Shown here in pieces: positions 13,773 through 19,974 of a DNA stretch of 19,974 bases (within the stretch, counting starts at the first letter, position 1; each line of letters begins with the position of its first letter). Source of the DNA: DASWVC01 sp036401335 (GTDB lineage Bacteria > Verrucomicrobiota > Verrucomicrobiia > Chthoniobacterales > JAFAMB01); the NCBI GenBank assembly GCA_036401335.1, contig DASWVC010000050.1, forward strand, positions 1 to 19,974. Reading direction: 5' to 3'. Position numbers and translations under genes: made by a program. The notes under the pieces were generated by a model. That model was given only the letters and a program-made list of their open reading frames with translations, was not told the DNA's origin and searched no databases.

Positions 13773-15692
13773 ATGGCTACGACCATTGACGCCAAAATTC
13801 CTGCCGGTCCGCTTGAAAAGAAGTGGGAGAAGCACAAATCCGATTCCAAGCTGGTCAGCCCCAACAACAAGCGCAAATTCCACGTTCTTGTTGTGGGCAG
13901 CGGCCTGGCGGGCGCTTCGGCTGCGGCCACCCTTGCGGAACTGGGGTACAACGTCAGCTGCTTCAGTTTTCACGATTCGCCGCGGCGCGCCCACAGCATT
14001 GCGGCCCAGGGCGGCATCAACGCGGCCAAAAACTACCAGAACGACGGCGACAGCGTTTACCGGCTCTTTTACGACACCATCAAGGGCGGGGATTTTCGGT
14101 CACGCGAAGCGAACGTTCACCGGCTGGCGGAAGTCAGCACGCTGATCATCGACCAGTGTGTGGCGCAAGGGGTGCCATTCGCACGCGAGTACGGCGGGCT
14201 GCTCTCTAACCGTTCCTTTGGCGGCGCCCAGGTCTCGCGCACGTTTTACGCGCGCGGCCAGACCGGGCAGCAGCTTTTGCTGGGAGCTTACCAGGCCTTG
14301 TGCCGGCAAATTGCCCTGGGTGCGGTAAAGATGTACCCGCGAACGGAAATGCTCGACCTGGTATTGGTGGATGGCCACGCCAAAGGGATTGTCACCCGGA
14401 ACCTTCTGACCGGCGAGATGCAGTCGCATGCCGGCGACGCCGTTCTTCTGGCCACGGGCGGCTACGGGAATGTCTTTTACCTGTCGACGAACGCCAAAGG
14501 CTGCAACGTGACGGCCACTTACCGGGCATACCGGCGGGGCGCGTGGTTTGCCAACCCGTGTTACACCCAGATTCATCCGACCTGCATCCCGGTCAGCGGC
14601 GACTACCAATCCAAGCTGACCCTCATGTCGGAGTCTCTGCGCAACGATGGCCGGGTCTGGGTGTCAAAACAGAAAGGCGACAAGCGTTCACCGCAGGAGA
14701 TCCCGGAACAGGATCGTGACTATTACCTGGAACGCAAGTACCCCAGTTACGGCAACCTTGCCCCGCGCGACATTGCGTCGCGCAGCGCCAAGGAGGTGTG
14801 CGACGAAGGACGCGGGGTCGGCCCCAGCGGACTCGGCGTTTACCTTGACTTTACCGATGCGATCAAGCGATCCGGTGAAAAGACCATCCGGGAACGTTAT
14901 GGCAACCTGTTCGACATGTACCGCAACATCACGGGCGAAGATGCGTACCAGGGCCCGATGCGGATCTTTCCGGCGGTGCACTACACCATGGGCGGGCTTT
15001 GGGTCGATTACAACCTGATGAGCAACGTGCCCGGGCTGCACGTGCTGGGGGAGGCTAACTTTTCCGACCACGGCGCGAACCGCCTGGGTGCAAGCGCGCT
15101 GATGCAGGGGTTGGCCGACGGTTATTTCGTGATCCCGTACACGCTCGGCAATTATTTGGCGACCCAGAGCGGTAAAAAAGTGTCCACCGACCGGCCGGAG
15201 TTCCAGGCGACAGAAGCCGATGCCCGTGACCGCATCAAACGGCTGCTGGCGGTAAACGGCAAAAAATCCGTGACGCAATTCCACCGGGAGCTCGGTTTGT
15301 TGATGTGGGACAAATGCGGGATGGCTCGCGACGCCGCGGGTTTGCGCGAGGCGTTGCAACGGGTGCCGGGGTTGCGCGAGGAATTCTGGTCCAACGTGAA
15401 CGTGCTTGGGAGCAGCGAAAGCTTCAATCAATCCCTGGAAATGGCGGGCCGCGTGGCGGATTTTCTGGAGTTCGGCGAGTTGATGTGCCGGGATGCGTTG
15501 GAGCGTGAAGAATCCTGTGGCGGCCATTTTCGCTTGGAGCACCAGACGGAAGAAGGGGAGGCACTTCGCAACGACGACGACTTCTGCCACGTCGCGGCAT
15601 GGCAGTACACCGGCGCGGATTCAAAACCGGTTCGGAACGTGGAGCCGCTGCCGTTCGAGAACGTGAAGTTGGCCCAGAGGAGCTACAAGTAA
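13773..15692 (+). CDS. sdhA: Succinate dehydrogenase/fumarate reductase flavoprotein subunit (SdhA)
   Basis: This 639-residue subunit carries the covalently bound FAD and oxidises succinate to fumarate, or the reverse, at the cytoplasmic face. The dinucleotide-binding motif is VVGSGLAGASAA (about 40-51). HSIAAQGGINAAKN (from residue 74) contains the histidine expected to bind FAD covalently. The segment NDGDSVYRLFYDTIKGGDFRSREANVHRLAE and the active-site PRDIASR (about 331-337) match the Bacteroidetes/epsilonproteobacterial type rather than E. coli SdhA. HYTMGGLWVDY and GLHVLGEANFSDHGANRLGA complete the FAD domain. Sequence alone does not decide between succinate dehydrogenase and fumarate reductase. 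The stop TAA shares one base with the sdhB ATG, indicating translational coupling. Confidence 0.97.
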   Translation: MATTIDAKIPAGPLEKKWEKHKSDSKLVSPNNKRKFHVLVVGSGLAGASAAATLAELGYNVSCFSFHDSPRRAHSIAAQGGINAAKNYQNDGDSVYRLFYDTIKGGDFRSREANVHRLAEVSTLIIDQCVAQGVPFAREYGGLLSNRSFGGAQVSRTFYARGQTGQQLLLGAYQALCRQIALGAVKMYPRTEMLDLVLVDGHAKGIVTRNLLTGEMQSHAGDAVLLATGGYGNVFYLSTNAKGCNVTATYRAYRRGAWFANPCYTQIHPTCIPVSGDYQSKLTLMSESLRNDGRVWVSKQKGDKRSPQEIPEQDRDYYLERKYPSYGNLAPRDIASRSAKEVCDEGRGVGPSGLGVYLDFTDAIKRSGEKTIRERYGNLFDMYRNITGEDAYQGPMRIFPAVHYTMGGLWVDYNLMSNVPGLHVLGEANFSDHGANRLGASALMQGLADGYFVIPYTLGNYLATQSGKKVSTDRPEFQATEADARDRIKRLLAVNGKKSVTQFHRELGLLMWDKCGMARDAAGLREALQRVPGLREEFWSNVNVLGSSESFNQSLEMAGRVADFLEFGELMCRDALEREESCGGHFRLEHQTEEGEALRNDDDFCHVAAWQYTGADSKPVRNVEPLPFENVKLAQRSYK

Positions 15693-16450
15693 TGAATTTT
15701 AAGCTGAAAGTGTGGCGGCAAAAGAGCGCGAATGCCGTCGGCGAGTTCAGGGACTACGAAGCCCGGGATATCCCGGCCGAAGCGTCGTTCCTCGAGATGC
15801 TCGACATCGTGAATGAGGACATCACGGCGCGGGGCGAAGAACCGGTGGCGTTTGATTCGGATTGCCGTGAGGGCATTTGCGGGGCTTGCTCCCTGGTCAT
15901 CAACGGCGTGCCGCATGGTCCCGGCAAAGCGAAGACCAGCTGCCAGCTCTACATGCGCCGTTTTGCGGACGGCGACACGATCTGGGTTGAGCCTTACCGG
16001 GCCGTGGCATTCCCGCTGATCCGGGACTTGGCGGTCAATCGCGGCGCCCTGGATCGAATCATCGAGGCGGGCGGCTACATCTCGGCCCGCACCGGTTCAG
16101 CCCCGGACGCCAATGCCCTGCCGATCGGAAAACGTGAAGCGGATCTTTCCATGGAGGCTGCTGCGTGCATTGGCTGCGGGGCGTGCGTCGCCGCCTGCCC
16201 GAACTCCTCGGCGATGTTGTTCGTGGCGGGCAAAGTGGCGCACCTCGGGCTTTTGCCGCAGGGTCAGCCGGAACGGGTCCAACGTGTAGTCAGGATGGTG
16301 CGTACCCAGGATGAACTCGGGTTTGGCAACTGTTCGAACCATTACGAATGCGAGGCGGTGTGTCCGGCCGAGATCAGCTCCACCTTTATCTCGCGGTTGA
16401 ACCGGGATTTTGCGCTGGGCGCGACTAAAGAAGCAGCGATTGTGGCGTGA
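15692..16450 (+). CDS. sdhB: Succinate dehydrogenase/fumarate reductase iron-sulfur subunit (SdhB)
   Basis: This 252-residue subunit passes electrons from FAD in SdhA to the heme/quinone site in SdhC. Three cluster motifs are complete: the [2Fe-2S] site with Cys58, Cys63, Cys66 and Cys84 (CREGICGAC plus TSCQL), the [4Fe-4S] site CIGCGACVAACP (Cys159, 162, 165, 169), and the [3Fe-4S] site with Cys214, Cys220 and Cys224 (CSNHYECEAVCP). The start is set by the overlap TAATG with the sdhA stop and by GAGG upstream (15677-15680); the frame is open further upstream inside sdhA but is not coding there. The gene ends the operon, and no clear intrinsic terminator follows. Confidence 0.97.
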   Translation: MNFKLKVWRQKSANAVGEFRDYEARDIPAEASFLEMLDIVNEDITARGEEPVAFDSDCREGICGACSLVINGVPHGPGKAKTSCQLYMRRFADGDTIWVEPYRAVAFPLIRDLAVNRGALDRIIEAGGYISARTGSAPDANALPIGKREADLSMEAAACIGCGACVAACPNSSAMLFVAGKVAHLGLLPQGQPERVQRVVRMVRTQDELGFGNCSNHYECEAVCPAEISSTFISRLNRDFALGATKEAAIVA

Positions 16451-17037
16451 CCGTTTCTCCTGAGAGATGCGGCGTTCTGTCAGACGACTTGCCGGCTTGA
16501 TCGCAGTCGACTAAGCCTGACCGCCGCTCAAGGTTTACTTCCTGCCCGACTGCTAAGCGGCTTTCCGGTAGAGTTATAAATCCCTTCGTGACCTCCAACC
16601 GGGGGAAAGGGCTGGGATGGCAGTTCCGGTATGGGAACTTGCCGCCAAGCGCCCCGGGGTTGTTGGCCCGGCTTACTTACCCCGCGGCGGGCAGGGTTGG
16701 CCGTCCCTGAGTGGCCGCCGGGCGACGTGGCTCCGATCCCGAAAAGATCCGGTACCTTGCCGTTTGGCTTCCACGCCGATACTCGGTCACGCAGTGACCC
16801 TACCGGGCGGGAGCTTGAGAACGTGGTGTGGCGATACGCAACCTCACCATCCCACTTAGACTCGTTCCGGAAAAGCCTTCCGGCAAGCGGCATAGACCTA
16901 CGGTAGAGCATCTCTGTGTCTCCGGTTCGGCAACCCTTTAAGAGGCTATGCCTGCTGCGCATTTGCGAGCGGGTCGTCCGTTTTTTATCACGGCGACCCC
17001 ACATCCATTGGCGGCCTGCCATGAGCGTCACCTAACA
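16451..17037. other. Non-coding spacer after the sdh operon
   Basis: I see no convincing gene. A long minus-strand frame (from 17031 back to 16528) exists, but its product is rich in Arg, Gly, Ser and Pro, lacks domain-like periodicity and runs across the repeat described next, so I treat it as chance. The stretch contains hairpins and the diverged copy of the inverted-repeat element. Confidence 0.5.
16619..16825. repeat. Diverged copy of the 11.1-kb intergenic element
   Basis: Positions 16626-16654 match the left terminal repeat at 11122-11150 at 24 of 29 bases in the same orientation. GGCAGGGTTGGCCGTCCCTG (16690-16709) matches 11316-11335 at 19 of 20. GGGAGCTTGAGAAC (16811-16824) resembles the other terminus but is more decayed. 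A local hairpin, GTTCC with GGAAC, flanks the left end (16623-16640). The internal spacing is about 70 bases shorter than in the first copy, so one copy has lost or gained sequence. Confidence 0.5.
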
Positions 17038-17244
17038 TCACGGAGCCGTCAGGGCTTCCACCAAGCGCTTAGGAATCCGGTGAGTTTTTGCGTCACCTTG
17101 TTTGACCCGGTCCAGCGGTTTCGGAGTATCCCTCAGTGCTGACAGGTTGAAGGGCGTAAACTCCGTGTCCGGCGGCAAAGTGCCTAGTTGCTTGTGCCTC
17201 AGGGCATTGAGCGCCGTCGCTAGTACATAGCTATTTGCATTCAT
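17038..17244 (-). CDS. Hypothetical small protein (68 aa)
   Basis: I do not recognise this gene. From the ATG at 17244 it reads MNANSYVLATALNALRHKQL, and then a polar, charged segment ending KRLVEALTAP; a TTG at 17265 would add seven residues. The composition is plausible for a small soluble helical protein: an N-terminal amphipathic helix and a basic C-terminus with DRVKQGDAKTHRIPKR. The start lies in a sharply AT-rich patch (17221-17280) that could hold its promoter. No good ribosome binding site is visible. It lies downstream of two other short minus-strand frames and a hairpin, so it would have its own transcription. Real gene or remnant cannot be decided here. Confidence 0.4.
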   Translation of the reverse strand: MNANSYVLATALNALRHKQLGTLPPDTEFTPFNLSALRDTPKPLDRVKQGDAKTHRIPKRLVEALTAP

Positions 17245-17326
17245 AATAAACTGGTTAGTTGTCAATCGATTGATGGTTAAGGGGCCGCGGAACGCTTTCC
17301 GAACGCATTTCCGGCGTGGCGCGTGA

Positions 17327-17341
17327 AAGCCCGTCGGGCTT
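17327..17341 (-). terminator. Hairpin terminator after the 43-aa gene
   Basis: On the minus strand AAGCCC-GAC-GGGCTT forms a 6-bp stem with a 3-base loop, followed by TTTCAC, 11 bases beyond the stop of the 43-residue frame. Its position supports that frame and its upstream neighbour being a transcribed unit. Confidence 0.45.
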
Positions 17342-17352
17342 CTCCGCGAATG

Positions 17353-17484
17353 TTATTCTCCCGCATTCTCTGCCCTCTTCTGCTCACGGATGGCCCAGAA
17401 GGTGTCCAACGCACGCGGGGCGAGCACCAGGGCGGTAGTGAACGTGACAAGGCTGAAATCAGAGAGGAACTTAGTGAAGTCCAT
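17353..17484 (-). CDS. Possible small membrane peptide (43 aa)
   Basis: This short frame encodes MDFTKFLSDFSLVTFTTALV, then LAPRALDTFWAIREQKRAENAGE. Residues about 9-22 form a short hydrophobic segment between an acidic/amphipathic start and a charged, helix-favouring tail, the layout of a small membrane-associated peptide. GAGGAC lies 10 bases before the ATG and would serve as its ribosome binding site. It begins 15 bases after the stop of the 71-residue frame on the same strand and is followed closely by a hairpin terminator. I recognise no family. Phage-type small proteins, membrane-acting peptides and chance are all possible. Confidence 0.45.
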   Translation of the reverse strand: MDFTKFLSDFSLVTFTTALVLAPRALDTFWAIREQKRAENAGE

Positions 17485-17499
17485 GGTATTGAATTGTCC

Positions 17500-17715
17500 T
17501 CAAACGTTAGGGTAGTTGAACGGCACCACGGGCGGGTACACCACGGGCCGCGTCGGGCGGCTTTCGCGGGTGGCCGCAGGATCCGGGTCGCGTGGCAGGT
17601 CGTGCAAAAGGGAAAAGTCGAGCGGCGGCATTTCCGGTTCAGGAGCGTGCGCGGGTGCCGCATCCGAAGACAGCGCTTTTAGCATGGCGGACAGGCCGAT
17701 ATTGGGTAATGGCAT
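17500..17715 (-). CDS. Hypothetical proline-rich small protein (71 aa)
   Basis: I do not recognise this gene. The product begins MPLPNIGLSAMLKALSSDAA, then becomes proline-rich (PAHAPEPEMPPLDF) and ends RPVVYPPVVPFNYPNV. Low complexity and the absence of hydrophobic helices suggest a disordered or structural peptide. An AT-rich stretch with TATAAT-like hexamers lies directly upstream, and the 43-residue frame follows after 15 bases, so the two could be a transcribed pair ending at the hairpin at 17327-17341. There is no good Shine-Dalgarno sequence before the ATG. Confidence 0.42.
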   Translation of the reverse strand: MPLPNIGLSAMLKALSSDAAPAHAPEPEMPPLDFSLLHDLPRDPDPAATRESRPTRPVVYPPVVPFNYPNV

Positions 17716-17750
17716 AACGTAAGGTATAACTTATAATAATCGTGTTTTAG
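17716..17750 (-). promoter_or_regulatory. AT-rich candidate promoter upstream of the 71-aa frame
   Basis: The minus strand here contains several -10-like hexamers in a row (TATTAT, TATAAG, TATACC) in a GC-rich setting. No -35 hexamer at a good spacing was found, so only the general promoter-like character is claimed. Confidence 0.25.
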
Positions 17751-17806
17751 TCAGACTAGAACAGGGAAGGACATCTTCCTGAGCATCAGGCTGCAGCTTT
17801 GAAGAC

Positions 17807-17917
17807 TTAGGTTTCCACGCGGAATGCGAGGAACCCGCTATTTCCCTTTGGGGATATCGCAAATGCGACTGAGTCACCGCCTAATGCGATGCCCGCGCCG
17901 GCACGAATGGTCTCCAT
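17807..17917 (-). CDS. Hypothetical peptide (36 aa) behind repeat copy 1
   Basis: The frame encodes METIRAGAGIALGGDSVAFA, then ISPKGNSGFLAFRVET. It begins at an ATG preceded by GAGAAGGGCA, a good purine-rich ribosome binding site at usable spacing, and that region is the conserved edge of a 143-bp direct repeat. The 85-residue frame upstream starts in the same way behind the second repeat copy, and both products begin M-E-x-I. The residue mix is protein-like (strand-forming, Gly-rich), but I recognise no family. It may be a complete micro-gene or the truncated head of a longer lost gene. Confidence 0.4.
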   Translation of the reverse strand: METIRAGAGIALGGDSVAFAISPKGNSGFLAFRVET

Positions 17918-18057
17918 GCAGTTGCCCTTCTCAAGTTGTTTTCCTCCCTTGAGAGCAGGGTCCGAATTCCCTCGCGGGACCTTCGGTACCTTGTCCTCTC
18001 AGCATCCCGGTGATACCGGCCCTATCGCGAACCGGCGCTCCAAGATGCCCAGAGCAC
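17915..18057 (-). repeat. Direct repeat copy 1: structured leader
   Basis: This 143-bp block is about three-quarters identical by eye to 18254-18397 in the same orientation. On the minus strand it contains, in order, the end of a frame (LGILE...PGC stop), a small hairpin (TCCC-GCGA-GGGA flanked by CCGAA/TTCGG), a larger one (CTCAAG with CTTGAG), then GAGAAGGGCA and an ATG. The stems persist while loops differ from copy 2, which suggests selection for structure. Confidence 0.6.
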
Positions 18058-18256
18058 TAATTTTCCTGCCAATGAAAACCTTACTCCCTATAACCAGTAT
18101 TTTTGGAAGCGTCAAGTAGAAACGTTTTAACGCCTGATTCACGGCCATTTCTCTATCATTCCAGTAAGCCTGGGCGGATCTCTTGCGCGGTGGCAATAGT
18201 GCCGCACTCAGGAATTGCGCATACAGCTTGTGCGCGACGGTCGGAATAATTTCCAT
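17999..18256 (-). CDS. Hypothetical protein (85 aa) behind repeat copy 2
   Basis: The product reads MEIIPTVAHKLYAQFLSAAL, then LPPRKRSAQAYWNDREMAVN and a basic, hydrophobic second half ending LGILERRFAIGPVSPGC. It is basic, probably helical in its first half, with no signal peptide and no family I recognise. The ATG is preceded by GAGAAGGGCA inside repeat copy 2, a good ribosome binding site. Its last 20 or so codons lie inside repeat copy 1, and the equivalent frame in copy 2 also ends LGILEGRSKKGLVLPGC. The repeat therefore joins the tail of one frame to the leader of the next, as in a decayed tandem gene duplication or a cassette-like arrangement. Confidence 0.42.
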   Translation of the reverse strand: MEIIPTVAHKLYAQFLSAALLPPRKRSAQAYWNDREMAVNQALKRFYLTLPKILVIGSKVFIGRKISALGILERRFAIGPVSPGC

Positions 18257-18397
18257 TTAACTGCCCTTCTCAAGTCTCGCTAACTGCCTTGAGAACAAGC
18301 GCTGTGGTTCCCTGCGGAACCCTTCGGGCCCTGTCCTCTCAGCATCCGGGTAGTACCAGCCCTTTCTTGGACCGGCCCTCCAGAATGCCCAGAGAAC
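18254..18397 (-). repeat. Direct repeat copy 2: structured leader
   Basis: This is the second copy of the block at 17915-18057, offset by about 339 bases. On the minus strand it forms a perfect 6-bp hairpin, GGTTCC-GCAG-GGAACC, and a perfect 8-bp hairpin pairing TTCTCAAG with CTTGAGAA, ending at GAGAAGGGCA and the ATG of the 85-residue frame. A 20-codon frame beginning with TTG and ending LVLPGC parallels the C-terminus seen in copy 1. Confidence 0.6.
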
Positions 18398-18528
18398 GCA
18401 ATAGCCGCTTCGGAAATCTTTCCTACCATAACACTAGACTTAGCGCAGTCAAGCAAACGGTCTTGGGCCTGAGAGCACCCCCTGCTCCCGCGGCCCTCAT
18501 CGCTCCGGCGTGCGGGGAGACGCTCAGC

Positions 18529-18799
18529 TTAGCCCAACTTCACGCCCGGCTGCTCCTTGTCCCTCAGCCTCTCGCCAATAAGCCGGCGCGTCTTTTCGGT
18601 TGCCTTACGTCCGACACCGCCGGTCTTCCCCTCCACCCTGCCACAGTGAAGCTTTTCGGCATCCCGCTGGCTGTGCCTTAACGCGGAGAACGGGCGCAAG
18701 CTGCTCCTGAGCCTTAGTATCATTGTCGCTGGGCTCTTCAACGAGCACGCCCCGTAACCCGCCATAGAGTTGGCTTCTTGCCTGTTGCGACGCCTGCAT
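18529..18799 (-). pseudogene. Possible frameshifted remnant of a small charged protein
   Basis: Two overlapping minus-strand frames each look protein-like in only one part. The first runs MQASQQARSQLYGGLRGVLV, then EEPSDNDTKAQEQLAPVLR. The second picks up as HSQRDAEKLHCGR and ends KATEKTRRLIGERLRDKEQP-GVKLG before a TAA. A single frame change near 18682 would join them into one protein of about 87-90 residues with charged helices. The join is by eye and could be coincidence in GC-rich DNA. It sits just downstream of leuB on the same strand. Confidence 0.25.
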
Positions 18800-18842
18800 G
18801 CTCGCCTTCGCCGCACCCGCACCCCACCTGCAGCGTCAAGCT

Positions 18843-19946
18843 TCAACCCAAACGGCTTGCCACCGCCGCGCCCATTTCTTGTGTGCCAACCTTGCGGGTG
18901 CCTTCCGTCCAGATGTCGCCGGTCCGAATGCCTTCCTGAATGGTGGCGCGCACCGCCCGTTCAATTTTCACGGCACTCTGTTGCAGGCCAAAGGCGTACC
19001 GGAGCATCATCGCGGCCGAAAGGATCTGGGCGATCGGGTTGGCAATACCCCGACCGGCGATGTCCGGCGCCGAACCTCCACTCGGTTCAAACAGCCCAAA
19101 GTGGCTGCCGTCCGCACGAGCCAGGCCGAGGCTGGCGCTGGGCAGCATGCCGATTGAGCCGGTCATCATGGCAAGTTCATCACTGAGGATGTCGCCGAAG
19201 AGATTCTCGGTTACGACCAGGTCGAATTCTCGTGGGTAACGAAGGAATTGCATCGCGGCATTGTCGACCAGCAGGTGCTTTAACGTGACGTCCGGGTACT
19301 GATCCCCTACTTCCCGAACGATCCGCCGCCAAAGCTGGCTGTTCTCAAGCACATTGGCTTTATCAACCGAGACCAAGCCTTTACCACGCTGCCGGGCAAT
19401 CCGGAACCCAAGCTCCACGATGCGGCGAATCTCGGACGCGCGGTACACCATGGTATCCACCGCTACCAGTTCACCCCCTTCTTCACGGGTGTATTTTGGC
19501 TGCCCGAAGTAAAGCCCGCCCGTGAGTTCACGAATGCAGAGGATTTCAAAGCCACCCGCGACCAGGTCGGGGCGAAGCGGGGAAGCAGAGGTAAGCTCAG
19601 GGAAACAGATGGCGGGCCGCAAGTTGGCGTACAACTGAAAATGCTTGCGCAGCGGCAGCAGCGCTCCGCGTTCGGGCTGTTCAGCCGGTGGCAGCCGTTC
19701 CCATTTCGGGCCGCCGACCGACCCGAAAAGAATGGCCGCACTGCGCTCGCAAATCGACAGCGTTTCCTCCGGCAACGCCCGGCCGGCCGCATCGATGGCC
19801 GCGCCGCCCACCAGTGCTTCCGTAAACTCCAGCGAAAATGCGTCTTGCTTCGCGACGATCCGAAGCACGTTGAGCGCCTCGGCCATGACTTCCGGGCCGA
19901 TGCCGTCGCCCGCCAACACCGCGATCTGGAAAGGAGAACTCTGCAT
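18843..19946 (-). CDS. leuB: 3-isopropylmalate dehydrogenase LeuB
   Basis: LeuB oxidatively decarboxylates 3-isopropylmalate to 2-oxoisocaproate with NAD+, the third committed step of leucine biosynthesis in the cytoplasm. The 367-residue length is typical. Visible landmarks are AGDGIGPEV near the N-terminus, LYANLRPA and IRELTGGLYFG (substrate-binding arginines and tyrosine), VDKANVLENSQLWR (catalytic lysine region), DNAAMQFLR and FGDILSDE (metal-binding aspartates), GSIGMLPSASLG, and the cofactor loop EPSGGSAPDIAGRGIANP. Isocitrate and tartrate dehydrogenases share the fold, but IRELTGGLYFG and LYANLRP favour LeuB. Other leu genes are not in view. The start is 3 bases after a possible upstream stop. 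Confidence 0.97.
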   Translation of the reverse strand: MQSSPFQIAVLAGDGIGPEVMAEALNVLRIVAKQDAFSLEFTEALVGGAAIDAAGRALPEETLSICERSAAILFGSVGGPKWERLPPAEQPERGALLPLRKHFQLYANLRPAICFPELTSASPLRPDLVAGGFEILCIRELTGGLYFGQPKYTREEGGELVAVDTMVYRASEIRRIVELGFRIARQRGKGLVSVDKANVLENSQLWRRIVREVGDQYPDVTLKHLLVDNAAMQFLRYPREFDLVVTENLFGDILSDELAMMTGSIGMLPSASLGLARADGSHFGLFEPSGGSAPDIAGRGIANPIAQILSAAMMLRYAFGLQQSAVKIERAVRATIQEGIRTGDIWTEGTRKVGTQEMGAAVASRLG

Positions 19947-19949
19947 CCG

Positions 19950-19974
19950 TCAGTGGAGCAGAGCCGCCTTCAGT
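19950..19974 (-). CDS. Possible 3' end of the gene upstream of leuB (partial)
   Basis: One minus-strand frame entering from the right edge reads LKAALLH and stops at TGA, three bases before the leuB ATG. Such close spacing would fit an operon, but seven codons cannot identify the product, and an open frame of this length is weak evidence. Confidence 0.25.

Noticed and set aside
14688..15590. Minus-strand frame of 300 codons opposite sdhA
   Set aside because: sdhA is certain on the plus strand, and the antisense translation has no recognisable motif.
15599..15691. N-terminal extension of sdhB into sdhA
   Set aside because: The frame is open upstream, but the extra residues are unlike any iron-sulfur subunit. 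The ATG overlapping the sdhA stop is the natural start.
16528..17031. Minus-strand frame of 167 codons downstream of sdhB
   Set aside because: It needs a GTG start, has low-complexity composition and lies over a dispersed repeat. It is kept only as part of the spacer description.
17915..18397. Integron gene-cassette array with attC sites
   Set aside because: Short same-strand frames separated by folded repeats prompted the idea, but matched RYYYAAC and GTTRRRY core sites do not occur in both copies and no integrase is present.
17281..18842. CRISPR array
   Set aside because: There are only two long, diverged repeats about 339 bases apart, with no short regular repeats or spacers and no cas genes.
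16451..18842. tRNA or rRNA genes in the gene-poor stretch
   Set aside because: A GGTTCGGCAACCC-like string near 16923 resembles a T-arm, but no cloverleaf or acceptor pairing could be formed around it, and no rRNA signature was seen.

Overview
The window reads as bacterial chromosome, GC-rich over most of its length. It most resembles a member of the Verrucomicrobiota. The grounds are the porin at the left end, whose N-terminus (ALLDALVRKGILTDKEA after the signal peptide) is of a type I associate with that phylum, and the three-gene sdhCAB operon of the Bacteroidetes/epsilonproteobacterial kind. That assignment is inference from protein style; no marker gene is present.

Positions 1-11013 look like a phosphate-acquisition region. 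In order they hold an outer-membrane porin, PstB (the phosphate ABC-transporter ATPase), a convergent PhoU-like protein with a small unknown partner, and three exported enzymes of phosphatase/phosphoesterase folds on the plus strand. The first is a phospholipase C/acid phosphatase-type phosphoesterase. The second is a large fusion of a YncE-like beta-propeller with the same phosphoesterase fold. The third is a type I phosphodiesterase/nucleotide pyrophosphatase-like enzyme. Together they could release phosphate from organic esters outside the cytoplasm and bring it in. PstS, PstC and PstA are not in the window.

Positions 11014-11498 are a non-coding spacer carrying a 276-bp element bounded by 29-bp inverted repeats. 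A diverged relative of it lies near 16.6-16.8 kb. Between the spacer and 13 kb a minus-strand pair encodes an L,D-transpeptidase lipoprotein and a DUF2071 protein, overlapping by 4 bp.

Positions 13041-16450 are a tight sdhC-sdhA-sdhB operon for succinate dehydrogenase/fumarate reductase (respiratory complex II), preceded by a palindrome in its promoter region.

Positions 16451-18842 contain no recognisable conserved gene. This stretch is locally AT-richer and holds several short minus-strand reading frames, a pair of about 143-bp direct repeats that each end exactly at the start codon of a different short reading frame, hairpins, and a possible frameshifted remnant. It is the least explained part of the window.

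The right end (18843-19946, minus strand) is leuB, 3-isopropylmalate dehydrogenase of leucine biosynthesis, possibly preceded by the last codons of another gene.
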